64,000 nt of DNA from Adiantum capillus-veneris (taxonomy: Eukaryota; Streptophyta; Polypodiopsida; Polypodiales; Pteridaceae): the NCBI GenBank assembly GCA_014529385.2, contig CM043944.1, forward strand, positions 74,831,884 through 74,895,883, read 5' to 3'. Position 1 is the first letter of the stretch, and each line of letters begins with the position of its first letter. The notes under the pieces are model-generated. The model was not told the origin of the DNA. It was given only the letters and a program-made list of their open reading frames with translations, and did not search any database. This document shows, piece after piece, positions 44,328 through 55,488 of the stretch. The translations under genes and the position numbers were made by a program.

Positions 44328-46234
44328 TTGGAAGAGGTAGGTTCCCAAGAGAACCAAAAGGTGGAAGATGAAGGAATGTTAGAAGGTATGTTGTCTACAA
44401 CACTTACAAAGAATGAAAGAGAGGAGTTCAAATGTGTGCTAAGGAAATTTCCGAAGCTTTTTACTAAAGACTACACCGATGTGCGTGGAGTAGATGTTGT
44501 TCAACACAAGATTGAGTTGAAGCCAGAGGCCACACCTAAGGCTCAAAAGCTACGAAGGCTAGGAGTCATTAAGGAGCAGGCTCTACTCAAGGAGGTAAGA
44601 AAGCTTCTAGCAACAAGTTTCATTTATCCAGTGGAGAATTCAGAGTGGGTCTCTCCCGTTGTTGTCACTCCTAAGAAAAACGGCAAGTGGAGGGTGTGTG
44701 TGGATTATCGTCCACTTAATGAGGCAACAAAAAGAGATCACTTTCCCCTCCCATTTCAGGATGAGATACTAAATGAAGTAGCTGGTCATGAGAAGTACAC
44801 TGTGTGTGATGGCTACTCGGGTTACTTTCAAATAGGTATCGCATTGGAGGATCAATTGAAAACAACCTTTATCACTCCTTGGGGTTGTTATGCTTTTAGA
44901 GTCATGCCATTTGTCCTGACAAATGCTCCTGCAACTTTCCAACGCTTCATGAACATGGTGTTTCAAGCATTCTTTGGAAAGTCCATTAGGGTTTTTATTG
45001 ATGATTTTTGCATTTATAGCTCAAAATCATTGCATCTACAAAGGGTAGAAGAAGGTTTAAAGAAGCTCTATGACATGGGAGGTCAACTCAACCCCGACAA
45101 GTGTCACATAGCTGAGGATGAAGTGATCTTGCTTGGTCACAAGGTTTCCTACAAAGGCATTGAGGTGGATCCTTCAAAGGCAAAGGCTCTTATTGAGCTC
45201 CCCTCACCCAAGAATTTCAAAGAGGTCATATCATTCATTCAAAAAGTGAAGTATATGTCACGCTTTATTCACTTAGCTTCGGAGTTGCTTCATCCTTTGC
45301 AAAAGTTGACACAACAAGTAGAATTTGCATGGTCTGATGAGCTTGAAGAGTATTTTTGTAACATTAAAGTCATTTTGTCAGAGCTACCAACACTCATGCC
45401 TCCTTGTTGGGAGTACACATTCTTTGTTAGCTCTAGTGTTGGAAGGGAAACAATTGGTGCTGTGTTGCTACAACAAGATCCCCACAGTACAAGGATGCGA
45501 CCCATCTACTTTGCTAGTAGGGTCATGAATGCTTTGGAGAGAGACTACATAGAAGCAGAACTCATGATGCTTTCTCTCATGTTTGCGGCGAGAAAGTTTA
45601 GATCCTACCTGCTACCAAAACCTTTTGTAATTCTCACTGCAGAGAATTTTTTCCCTTGGGTGTCATCTCAAATGAATCTTGGTACTAGGATCTCAAAGTG
45701 GATTATGGAGTTGCAAGAGTTTCAATACTCTTTCAAGGTAGAAGATAGTGTGCGTGCACAATTGGCAGGGATTCTCACTTATAGGGTGCATGAAAAGGAG
45801 ATTAAGGTGCCTGAAGTAAAGACCCTACCATTACCACCACCAAAAAGTATTCCTAATGCTTTTACCTTGTTCTTTGATGGAGCTTTTCGTCGAGCCACAG
45901 GAAAAGCAGGGGGAGGGCTAGTGTTGCTCACCCAAGTGGAGAGGTGGTCATGAAAGAGAAGTTCAATCTACCAGGTTCAACTAGCAACAATGAAGCAGAA
46001 TATGACACACTACTTCATGGTTTAAAAATATGTATTGGCCATGGTATACAACGTCTCATGGTAAAAGGGGATGCACTTCTCATTGTGAAGCAGATTTTAG
46101 GCATCTGGACATGCAAAAATGAAAGACTAAGGGCCAAAGTTCATACCATCCGTAGGCTATTTAATCAATTTGAGGAGGAGCAATTATATCATATTCCTAG
46201 GAAACAAAATGAAGATGCCGATTTACTTGCATAG
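44328..46234 (+). pseudogene. Element B RT and two RNase H domains
   Basis: RT with CVDYRPLNEA, VCDGYSGYFQ and VFIDDF (catalytic aspartates present). The first RNase H has lost its catalytic residues: VSSSVGRETIG where Asp is expected and LTAENFFPW in place of TDH. An archaeal-type RNase H follows (FFDGAFRR, NNEAEYD, GDALLIVKQ, NEDADLLA) with acidic residues kept. A one-base deletion near 45,930 and TAG at 46,232-46,234 break it. Confidence 0.93.
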
Positions 46235-46261
46235 CAAGTAGTTACATGTGTTGAGAAAGAA

Positions 46262-47737
46262 GTGCAGGTCATCATGGTGGCAGCAACTGTCAAGCAACCG
46301 AGATACCAGGGATTGGAGTCATTGACTCCCATTATTAGCTACATTTTGGAGGGCGAGTTTCCACAAGACTTCACGAAGGCTCAGAAGAGGAGACTCATGA
46401 AGAAGGCAAGCGCATATCTCTTCCTAGAAGGCTCCCTCTATCAAAGAGGGAAGGATCAAGTGTGCAGAAGAGTACCAACTATCGCGGAGATTCCAGCCAA
46501 TCTAAAAGGTTTGCATGAAGAGGCATGTGGTGGTCATTTTTCCCAAGAATTAACCGTGAAGAAGATTTTGCTTGTGGGGTATGTTTGGCCAAGTCTACAT
46601 GTGGATGTCCAACATTGGTGTAAAAGTTGTCACAATTGTCAGATAAATGGAAATAGAAGGTTGGTGCATGGCCCGAGGCAAATAGTGCTTGCAAATGGAC
46701 CCTTTGAAAAGTGGGGCATTGATGCTATGGGTCCTCTGCCTAGGACAAAGAATGGTAAACTCTACATTCTGGTGGCTATAGACTACATGACTAGGTGGGT
46801 GGAAGCACAAAGTGTGGCAAAGGTAAATGAGAGGACAGTGAGCAAATTCATCTACACTCACATTTGTTGTAGATTTGGCACACCTTTGGATATTGTTTCT
46901 GATAATGGTCCAGGGTTTAGAAAAGGATTGCTCACAGAAGTTTGTGAAGAGCTTCACATTCTACATCGTCATAGCACACCATACTACCCACAGTCAAATG
47001 GTTTGGTGGAGAAGGCTAATGGTGTCATTGCAGGAATCATTAGAAAGATGGTGCAAAACAAGACAAAATTATGGGATGACTTCTTGGATGGTGCCTTGTG
47101 GGCATATCAAACCACATATAGGGAAGCCACGGAGTTCACACCATTTCACTTGGTCTATGGTCAAGAGGCTTTGCAGCCTATCGAGCTCAACATTCCAACA
47201 ATGCAACTTCATGGCAAAGGAGCACAAGATGATCAAGAGGTATGGATGGATCGACTTCTTACGTTAGTGGAGCTTGAGTGGAAAAGAGAAGCAGCATATG
47301 AGTGCTACAAGAGGAAAGCCACACAAGCGAAAGAAACGCACGACAAGAAACTGAAGGACAAAGGCATCAAGGAAGGAGAGCTTGTGCTAAGGTATGACAA
47401 TCGACTTGACAATCGTTTTGATGCCAAGTTTGAAACAAGATGGCAAGGGCCATACATAGTCAAGAAGGCTTTCAATTCAAGTTACTATCAGCTTATGGAC
47501 TTGAATGGTAAAGAGCACTCCAGGAAAGTAAACGGGTATCGCTTGAAGCCCTATTTGAGTCGCCTTCTACCAAAGGATCTACCAAAGATCTGTCCAAAGG
47601 CCGCTGTCTCATGTAAGTATTGGTACATGAAGCATGAGTGTAACTCCAGCCAAAATTCTGAGGGGCCAAACAATAAAGATCTCGTCAAGGACTCTGAAGC
47701 ACTCTCTTTGGAAAAGATGCTCTATGATGGTACATGA
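46262..47737 (+). CDS. Element B integrase
   Basis: 491 open codons. Zinc finger H85, H92, C120, C123; catalytic Asp154 (GIDAMGP), Asp214 (VSDNGPG) and Glu250 (SNGLVEKANG), with exactly 35 residues between the last two. The C-terminal domain has WQGPYIVKKAFNSSYYQL and a basic tail but no chromodomain. It would be the last cleavage product of the polyprotein. Only 12 bases separate its stop from the polypurine tract, so there is no envelope-like gene. Confidence 0.93.
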   Translation: MQVIMVAATVKQPRYQGLESLTPIISYILEGEFPQDFTKAQKRRLMKKASAYLFLEGSLYQRGKDQVCRRVPTIAEIPANLKGLHEEACGGHFSQELTVKKILLVGYVWPSLHVDVQHWCKSCHNCQINGNRRLVHGPRQIVLANGPFEKWGIDAMGPLPRTKNGKLYILVAIDYMTRWVEAQSVAKVNERTVSKFIYTHICCRFGTPLDIVSDNGPGFRKGLLTEVCEELHILHRHSTPYYPQSNGLVEKANGVIAGIIRKMVQNKTKLWDDFLDGALWAYQTTYREATEFTPFHLVYGQEALQPIELNIPTMQLHGKGAQDDQEVWMDRLLTLVELEWKREAAYECYKRKATQAKETHDKKLKDKGIKEGELVLRYDNRLDNRFDAKFETRWQGPYIVKKAFNSSYYQLMDLNGKEHSRKVNGYRLKPYLSRLLPKDLPKICPKAAVSCKYWYMKHECNSSQNSEGPNNKDLVKDSEALSLEKMLYDGT

Positions 47738-47750
47738 ATATACCATCATC

Positions 47751-47765
47751 CAGGGGGAGGGCTAA
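47751..47765 (+). other. Element B polypurine tract
   Basis: CAGGGGGAGGGCTAA immediately before the 3' LTR. Confidence 0.85.
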
Positions 47766-50114
47766 TGATAGCCATTTTTCGGCTCTTTGTAATTGCCACA
47801 GTGAGTTACCTCACCCTACCAAAATCAACCAAACACTGTGGCTATCCCTACCATTTCACTGTACATAGGCGTGCGTGAGTCACGGGACTTTTCCCATATC
47901 TTCTTAAAAAAACCCACAATTAGCTAGTCATTGGGTTAGTTGAGCCAAAATAAAAAATATAAAAAAATAAGTATATTATGGCCCATGCGTATGTAAATAT
48001 TTCTTTGTATATAGGGCCTAAATAAAAGATTTTTTCATAATTATTTTGATATTTATTTAAATATTTCTACCTCTGTGTGTGTTATTTATGCTCTGTACAT
48101 TGCCTCACCATTACCACAATTTTTCTTAGCATTTTTCATACTCTTTATTTCATATAGAAATATTTTCATGTAAGCTTCTCTTATATTTGGTGTAACTCCA
48201 CCCCAACAAAAATCCAAAAAAACTAGTTTTATTTATATGTATATTTTTTCACTATTGTGATTTTTCCCTTCCTAAATCTATTTTGTTTTTCTTTTCTAAA
48301 AAATTAGAACACCAAAAATATTTATCTTTTTATGGTAGCCTCATAATGAGAGAGATTTCTTTTGACCCCTTTATATTTTTTCCACTTATATTATTTATAT
48401 TTGACATGTACATATTTTTTAGACCCCTCAATATTTGATTTTCTTAGTTGTACTATTCACTTATATCATGATCTCAACAATATCTTCAATTATAGACCTA
48501 CCAAATAAGGTCAAGGGTAGGTGGCATGCATACATGCACTATGGAGGGCTCACTGTTGGAGGTATTCAAAAGAATCATCCAAAGAAGGACCCCACAAGGA
48601 CCTTGTGCAGTGGAAAAAAACGGTCGGTTTTGCTGAATTTTTAAAGTTCACTTGCTCTCCGAATTTGAAAAGGTGATACAAACAAAAGTTGTAACCCGTG
48701 GGCTAAACTTTTGCCTCAAATGTTTTCATATTTTTTTGAGCTACGAGCTGTGAGCTATGATTTTATTAGTGGACCCCAGTTTTCCCATGCTATGCAGCCA
48801 CACTCTCTCTTCCACTTTATCATTTTCCTCTTTCACACACACTTCTCCATTCATCATCCCCACCTCTCTCACCACTCCTCTCTGCACCCTACTCACCTTC
48901 TCCTCAACCTTGAAGAATAAGAGAAACCATGGTGAACTCATACCTCCCACACACAATTCCATTCCAAAATTGACCACCTAGTCTCATTTTTCCTCTTCCA
49001 AATTACCCATATCTATAAAAAAACCACAAAATTCAGCCTCTTCTCTTAAAAGATAGCATCAATTACCTTGTCTCTCAAGGAAGGTCAAGAGTGGAGAAAA
49101 ATTGTACCGTCAAAGCTAGTGGACCGTCAACAAGCGTCAAAATTGGCCCTACTCAAGACACTTGGAGCATCAACCTTGTAAGAAATCCACCTTTTCTTAC
49201 CTCTTAAGAGTTTTTCTTCCTTATTTGTATCCTACATGGATACTCCCATTGTAAATATCCAATTCCATTTGTAAATTAATACTAACTCTACTAACACTAA
49301 CCCACTATGAAAAGTCCTATCACCTCCATTTCTCTCCTCTCTCTTTCCCCACCAACTTCTTGATAATTCCAAGCAAAAGAAATTAGATAAATTGCTGAAA
49401 ATCTAACCCAACCATGGTTAGAGGAGTAACCCTAGCCTTCAAAATTTCTATAAAAGGAGGGTGTAGCTAGCACAAAAAGGGGGAGCCATAAGCAAGAGCA
49501 CTATGCTATAGCTTGAGAAGCAAAGCTCAACCTCTCTAGAAGGAGCTCTTGAGTGGAAGCTCATTGTCTTATGTATGTGCATGTGTTGTAATAGGGGATT
49601 AGCAAGGGAACTCTATGCCATTGTAAGAGAGAGAGTGATCATTCAATTGAGAGTAGGAAATCTATCATTTCTCTTACTAGTGTAAGCCCAACATTTGTTG
49701 AATCAAGGAGGGTGGATTTGGACTAAGCTTGGATACTTTGTCTCCCTTCCAACGTGAAGTAATGGACAACAATGATGCGTAAGTGTCTTGGTGTTTTTTG
49801 TTAAGTTCTTGATAGCTTGTCTCTGGTGTTGTCATCAATCTAGCCATAAATCCCACATACTGTAAGAGGGCGACAGGGTGGAGAGGACTCCCCTGGCCTT
49901 AAGACAGTGATTGGGGTGGCTTTTCTTGTGATGTGTTGTGGTGAAATTTACGCAAGCTATGTTGAACAAATACTAATCTCACTTTGATTTGTCATGACAG
50001 ATTTGTAAGAAGGTATTAATGCAACAAGCACCCCCTCTCCCTGTCTCTCTCTTTCTTAAATATATAGTTGTGTTTGCTTGATCATTGCCGATACATTTCA
50101 AAGCAGCCCGAGCA

Positions 50115-50204
<90 letters not shown>

Positions 50205-50463
50205 TTTTAGTGTGTGAGAGTGTTCCATTTGTGTTAGGGTTAGTGTAAATTCCTTGCTTGTTTGTGGGTTGCTCTAACGATTCTCCTCTTTTGCGTCCTA
50301 GTTCGCTCTTAAACTAGGTGGTGCCCCTTGTGTAGTTGGGATTTGGCTGTGGGTTTGTTGTTTTGGTTTGTGTTGTGTTGTGCCCCAGCCCCATTGAGCA
50401 GCACGGGAGCCTTGAAGGGTGTCTAGAGGTTGCTCTTCTTGTGGCCTGCCCCGGACCGCCTCA
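47766..50463 (+). repeat. Element B 3' LTR
   Basis: Close copy of 38,150-40,797 with scattered substitutions. The CT tract has grown to about 85-90 bp (50,117-50,201) against about 32 bp in the 5' LTR. Confidence 0.95.
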
Positions 50464-51612
50464 GTAGATGGGTCGCATCCTTGTACTGTGGGGATCTTGT
50501 TGTAGCAACACAGCACCAATTGTTTTCCTTCCAACACTAGAGCTAACAAAGAATGTGTACTCCCAACAAGGAGGCATGAGTGTTGGTAGCTCTGACAAAA
50601 TGACTTTAATGTTACAAAAATACTCTTCAAGCTCATCAGACCATGCAAATTCTACTTGTTGCGTCAACTTTTGCAAAGGATGAAGCAACTCCGAAGCTAA
50701 GTGAACAAAGCGTGACATATACTTCACTTTTTGAATGAATGATATGACCTCTTTGAGATTCTTGGGTGAGGGGAGCTCAATAAGATCCTTTGCCTTTGAA
50801 GGATCCACCTCAATGCCTTTATAGGAAACCTTGTGACCAAGCAAGATCACTTCATCCTCAGCTATGTGACACTTGTCGGGGTTGAGTTGACCTCCCATGT
50901 CATAGAGCTTCTTTAAACCTTCTTCTACCCTTTGTAGATGCAATGATTTTGAGCTATAAGTACAGAAATCATCAATGAACACCCTAATTGACTTTCCAAA
51001 GAATGCTTGAAACACCATATTCATGAAACGTTGGAATGTTGCAGGAGCATTTGTCAGACCAAATGGCATGACTCTAAAAGCATAACAACCCCAAGGAGTG
51101 ATAAAGGTTGTTTTCAATTGATCCTCCAATGCAATCCCTATTTGAAAGTAACCTGAGTAACCATCGCACACAGTGTACTTCTCATGACCAGTTACCTCAT
51201 TTAGTATCTCATCCTGGAATGGGAGGGGAAAGTGATCTCTTTTTGTTGCCTCATAAAGGGGACGGTAATCCACACACACCCTCCACTTGCCATTTTTCTT
51301 AGGAGTGACAACAACAGGAGAGACCCACTCTGAATTCTCCACTGGATAAATGAAACCTGCTGCTAGAAGCTTTCTTACCTCCTTGAGTAGAGCCTGCTCC
51401 TTAATGACTCCTAGCCTTCGTAGCTTTTGAGCCTTAGGTGTGGCCTCTGGCTTCAACTCAATCTTGTGTTGAACAACATCTACTCCACGCACATCGGTGT
51501 AGTCTTTAGCAAAAAGCCTTGGAAATTTCCTTAGCACACATTTGAACTCCTCTCTTTCATCCTTTGTAAGTGTTGTAGACAACATACCTTCTAACATTCC
51601 TTCATCTTCCAC
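50464..51612 (-). CDS. Element A pol, 5' part: reverse transcriptase
   Basis: 383 open codons ending at the B insertion. RT landmarks: SEWVSPVVVTPKKNGKWRVC, VCDGYSGYFQ (Asp 150), MPFGLTNAPATFQRFM and VFIDDF (Asp 214/215), then the connection and start of the first RNase H. It was originally continuous with gag-protease; one extra T in the run at 51,614-51,618 (AAAAA against AAAA in B) shifts the frame. It continues at 38,149 downwards after B. Confidence 0.92.
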
Positions 51613-53515
51613 CTTTTTGGTTCTCTTGGGAACCTACCTCTTCCAAACCCCGACAAGAGGTCTCTTGGTTGCTTGGCTTAAACCTTATCCCCATGACTTC
51701 GATGGAAGACTCCTCTTCAGTAATGCTGCTGCTACTTTCTTCTTTTGAAGTGCTATCGGTCCAACCTTCTTCTGTCTCACTTTGAGATGATTCTTCATGG
51801 AGCTCCTCTTGGCGTTGCTCCTTCATGTCAAAGACAACCTTCTTATGATTGTCATTCCTGCAAATTAATTTCCCACTCTCCCAATCGTGCAAAGCTCGCA
51901 TTTTCATTAGCCATGGTCTTCCTAGGATAAATGGATAACCACTTCCCTTGGTCGACATAACATAAAAAGCCACTGCCTTCTTAATGCCAAAGGCCTCCAC
52001 AAAAACATTTTTACAAATGCCTACACACCTAGCCTTGCTATTGTTTGCCATTTTCACTTTGATTTCAGGTGTCTCATGGATGTGCATGCCTAGTCTTTGC
52101 ATGAGCCCTTCTGTCATGATGCAAATTTGTGCACCCCCATCCACTAGACCTTTCCTAACCAATCTTCCTTTTATGTAACAATCTAGCACAGGTGTAATAT
52201 CCTCGTTCATTTCATCATGTGCAATTTTTACAACAGGAAAACTCTCTTTTACCTTTCTCCTAGTGCTAACTGCCTTTGTTAAATCCCTCCTAACTTGTGG
52301 GCATAATGCAAGAAACTGAGGCCATGAGATATCAGGACCCTTACCTCGCATGTCTTCCAACAGGTTGTATGGAGCCATACCATGTCCAAGAGGGAAGTCT
52401 TGGAGATTGATACGACGTCGAGTCCTCTTAGCTTCCTTGGTCTCCTTTGCCTTCTTGCCTTGTCCATGGTCACTCTGTGATGGGACACCCTCTTTCTCTT
52501 TACCTTTTCCTCGGCCACGCTTAATGCCATTGGCTTCCATGTCAAACTCATTTGAATTTGTCACCTCTACCACATGCACATTTGGATCTGGCAAAGGTGG
52601 AACTCCTTCTACCCCTTGTGAAGGTGGTCTTGGTCCATTTGGCCTTTGTAGAAGCCTTGGTTGTTGACCAACTCCTTCTCCTGCATTCAGCACTGGGTAT
52701 TTCAAGTTAGGTCTCCCTGGCTCTCCACGGGGCCAAGGACAATTATACATCCCATGTCCAGACTCTCCGCAATTCCAACATTGCAAGACTCTCCTAGTTC
52801 GTGGCTCTCTCTCTTCTGACTTCTTTGCTTGTCCCTTTGGACCTACAGCTTGTGCAAGGTGAATTGACAGGCTGCTTAAAGATTCATTTAACTTCTCAAT
52901 CACTTCAGCCGTGACCTCAGGAAGCTCCCTAGATGTTGATGCTTGTGACTTACCTTTGGGTCTAAGACCTTCTATTGGAACCTCTCCCCTTAAGCACTTG
53001 AGTTTCCTATACTTCTCAACAGCCCTAGTTTCAGCTGCATCAAAAGTAGTAGGTGCACCCGCCTCAACTTTTACCTTAAGGTCAGGAAAGAGTCCGGCTA
53101 TTAACGTCTCCTTCTTTAAAAATTCTGCACCATCACCAGGGTTAGCAACATTTCGTATCCATAGAGCCCAAAGACGTAGAAACTCTTGCTTGTACAAGTA
53201 GTAGTCATCTAAGTCTTTTTGCTTATGAAAAACAATGTCTTGCCATAGTTTTTGAGTGTTTTGGGGATCAAAGAAGTATCTCTTAAAACGATTCAAAACT
53301 TCTGTGTAATTCCCCTTAACTTCCTGAGGCAAAGAGTCAAACCAAGTACTAGCATCTTTCCTAAGGACCACCTCAAACATTTCTACACGTTCTTGATCGG
53401 TTATTATCCTCTTGATACGGCAAGACATCTTGAAATTTGCTAAAAATAATTTTGCATCCTCTCCAGGCTCTCCAAAGAAAAGAGGATATCCAGACATTTG
53501 GCGTTGGCTCTCCAC
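51602..53515 (-). CDS. Element A gag-protease, intact 637 codons
   Basis: Starts MESQRQMSGYPLFFGEPGED. Capsid-like region to about residue 190, zinc knuckle CWNCGESGHGMYNC at about 247-260, a long basic linker (KGKEKE, KKAKETKEAKRTRRR), then a retropepsin domain with GLVDGGAQICIM at about 475 and FILGRPWL at about 540. DGG replaces DSG, as is common in Tat-type proteases. The best-preserved gag in the window, although A is otherwise broken. Confidence 0.92.
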   Translation of the reverse strand: MESQRQMSGYPLFFGEPGEDAKLFLANFKMSCRIKRIITDQERVEMFEVVLRKDASTWFDSLPQEVKGNYTEVLNRFKRYFFDPQNTQKLWQDIVFHKQKDLDDYYLYKQEFLRLWALWIRNVANPGDGAEFLKKETLIAGLFPDLKVKVEAGAPTTFDAAETRAVEKYRKLKCLRGEVPIEGLRPKGKSQASTSRELPEVTAEVIEKLNESLSSLSIHLAQAVGPKGQAKKSEEREPRTRRVLQCWNCGESGHGMYNCPWPRGEPGRPNLKYPVLNAGEGVGQQPRLLQRPNGPRPPSQGVEGVPPLPDPNVHVVEVTNSNEFDMEANGIKRGRGKGKEKEGVPSQSDHGQGKKAKETKEAKRTRRRINLQDFPLGHGMAPYNLLEDMRGKGPDISWPQFLALCPQVRRDLTKAVSTRRKVKESFPVVKIAHDEMNEDITPVLDCYIKGRLVRKGLVDGGAQICIMTEGLMQRLGMHIHETPEIKVKMANNSKARCVGICKNVFVEAFGIKKAVAFYVMSTKGSGYPFILGRPWLMKMRALHDWESGKLICRNDNHKKVVFDMKEQRQEELHEESSQSETEEGWTDSTSKEESSSSITEEESSIEVMGIRFKPSNQETSCRGLEEVGSQENQKGGR

Positions 53516-53564
53516 TATTATGAAAGATTACAACACGAGTTACAATAAGCGATACAATAGAGAT

Positions 53565-54015
53565 TTAGAACCACTCGCCTGCAAATGAAGAAGTAAGAAA
53601 ATACCACTCTAGGTTTTCTTCTTCAGCTATCCATGCTTCAATGAGGTCTCGATTTGTTTGATCAAAACAAAAAGGTAGACTATTGATGAGCTCTAAGAAG
53701 GGTTGAAATTCTTCAAAGCTAAGGCGATAAACAGAAATCTCTAGAAGTTCATTTTCTGGATCCAAAAGAGCAACCACGTCCCAAGTGATAAATTGCACTT
53801 GTTCTACAATTCCCAACGCACAAGCGGTTTGTATAAAAACTATATCTTCATGCTCGTTGAAGGCCGTGAGAAAGTAGCAATTGACTAGGAGCTCCTTTCC
53901 TTCGAGTTCCACACAGTCGGAGTGAGGCAACCTTCTCACAATTTCATAAAGAACATCCTCATCAAGTCCAATCAAGTTTGCAAGATTTAAAGACTCCACT
54001 TGTGCTACAAAATTC
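53565..54015 (-). CDS. Element A accessory ORF4, F-box-like, intact
   Basis: About 150 codons after acceptor TTTTGTCCAG; no ATG. GLDEDVLYEIVRRLP then a 100-residue region shared with ORF3. In phase with the 17-nt LTR exon at 55,845-55,829. It ends 50 nt before gag. Confidence 0.6.
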
Positions 54016-54069
54016 CTGGACAAAAACTCCTTAGGATTATGGTTAAATCATTCAAAAGCATAAAGAGAT

Positions 54070-54541
54070 TTACAATGTCTCTATGAACAAAGTGTCATAG
54101 AAAGTAGAGAAGGATGAGAATTTATACAAATTTGTAATCTTCTCTATGCTCTCTTTATTAAGACAAGCTCTGAATAGCTCCCTATCTCCTTTGTTGAAAG
54201 CGAAAGGAAGACTATTAATAAGACGCAAATGAGGGAAAAATTCACCAAATGTGAGTCTATGAAGCATGAACTCTGGCCGCAAGTTTCCTGAAGAGTCTTC
54301 CTCAATGGTGAAATGCACTCGCCAAACGCCAAATTTCACTCTATTTACCAATCTTAGGGCACACACTAGTTGGATGAATGCGCGGTCTTCCTTAGTGCCC
54401 AACAACAAGAGGAAAATGAAATCCACGCGTAGGACCTTCCGTCTTAACTTCACCACCCTCTTGTTAGGAGGGAGACGCCTTACTACTTGCTCCTGCAACT
54501 CAATTGGTAATAGAGCTAGATCTCTAAGGATTGAACTTTCA
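54070..54541 (-). CDS. Element A accessory ORF3, F-box-like, intact
   Basis: About 157 codons after acceptor GTGTGTGTAG. LLPIELQEQVVRRLP and LTFGEFFPHLRLINSLPF, as in B. Sequence upstream of the acceptor differs in frame between A and B, which argues the true start is by splicing rather than at an upstream codon. Confidence 0.6.
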
Positions 54542-54650
54542 CTACACACACATTCCCAGTTAGAACAAATGATCGTTTTTTTGTTTCTTGTAACAACTTG
54601 GACAAAGAAAAAACAAACATACACACTATTTTGCCGGGCTGCACTTCATT

Positions 54651-54869
54651 TTAAAATAAAATGAACACATGTACATCAAAAGAAGTGTGGTAGTTGATGA
54701 GAGGTAAAATGACAGGGTTTGGTGATGCAAGAATTTCTCCTACTCTTTGGGCACCAAACATGAACACCATACGTTGTTGAAAATGGATTTTCCTACTAAT
54801 TGCAATGTTTATTCTAATGTGTGGAGTGAAATGGAAGGGGAAAACCTCTATTCCTGGGCCATTATCCAT
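54651..54869 (-). CDS. Element A accessory ORF2 (72 aa)
   Basis: Intact copy of the B ORF at 41,108-41,326, starting MDNGPGIEVFPFHF. Paralogous to ORF1. Confidence 0.6.
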   Translation of the reverse strand: MDNGPGIEVFPFHFTPHIRINIAISRKIHFQQRMVFMFGAQRVGEILASPNPVILPLINYHTSFDVHVFILF

Positions 54870-54890
54870 GGTCTATGCATGACCTAATGC

Positions 54891-55103
54891 TTAAAACAAA
54901 ACCAAAATATAGACGTTCAAACTAAGGTCGTACCTAATAAGAGGCAAAATAAAAGGATTTACTGAAGCGTTTATCTCGGCCAACCTAAGAGGACCTAAAA
55001 TTCTACGAATGACACGTTGAAATTCCAACTTAGTACTAACAATTATGTGTACCTTTTGCCTTGCAATGGGAATGAAGGGATAATACAAATTCTCGTGATT
55101 CAT
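54891..55103 (-). CDS. Element A accessory ORF1 (70 aa)
   Basis: Intact copy of the B ORF at 40,874-41,086, starting MNHENLYYPFIPIARQ. The first reading frame after the primer site. Confidence 0.6.
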   Translation of the reverse strand: MNHENLYYPFIPIARQKVHIIVSTKLEFQRVIRRILGPLRLAEINASVNPFILPLIRYDLSLNVYILVLF

Positions 55104-55160
55104 GCAAGCTACTTGATTATGCTAAAGGTTGAGCCTTCACAAAACATACACAAGCCTGTC

Positions 55161-55176
55161 CTCAGTGGGGGCACCA
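55161..55176 (-). other. Element A primer-binding site
   Basis: TGGTGCCCCCACTGAG on the minus strand, identical to B. Confidence 0.75.
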
Positions 55177-55179
55177 ATT

Positions 55180-55438
55180 TGAGGCGGTCCGGGGCGGGCA
55201 ACAAGAAGAGCAACCTCTAGACACCCTTCAAGGCTCCCGTGCTGCTCAATGGGGCTGGGGCACAACACAACACAAACCAAAACAACAAACCCACAGCCAA
55301 ATCCCAACTACACAAGGGGCACCACCTAGTTCAAGAGCGAACTAGGACGCAAAAGAGGAGAATCGTTAGATCAACCCACAAACAAGCAAGGAATTTACAC
55401 TAACCCTAACACCAATGGAACACTCTCACACACTAAAA

Positions 55439-55488
<50 letters not shown>

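Larger units (their letters stand above)
38150..50463 (+). mobile_element. Element B: full-length Tat-type Ty3 element inside element A
   Basis: LTRs 38,150-40,797 and 47,766-50,463 with TG..CA ends and target duplication GTAG (38,146-38,149 and 50,464-50,467). Removing B restores the A pol sequence, which matches B's own uninterrupted pol at 45,490-45,530. Same gene order as A. Coding regions carry at least seven breaks, so B is not autonomous now. Confidence 0.95.

Noticed and set aside
47737-47766. Envelope-like gene after integrase in element B
   Set aside because: Only 12 bases separate the integrase stop from the polypurine tract, and nothing comparable is present in A.
38150-50463. 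Element B as a currently active retrotransposon
   Set aside because: At least seven frame breaks in gag-pol, and the LTRs differ at many positions.
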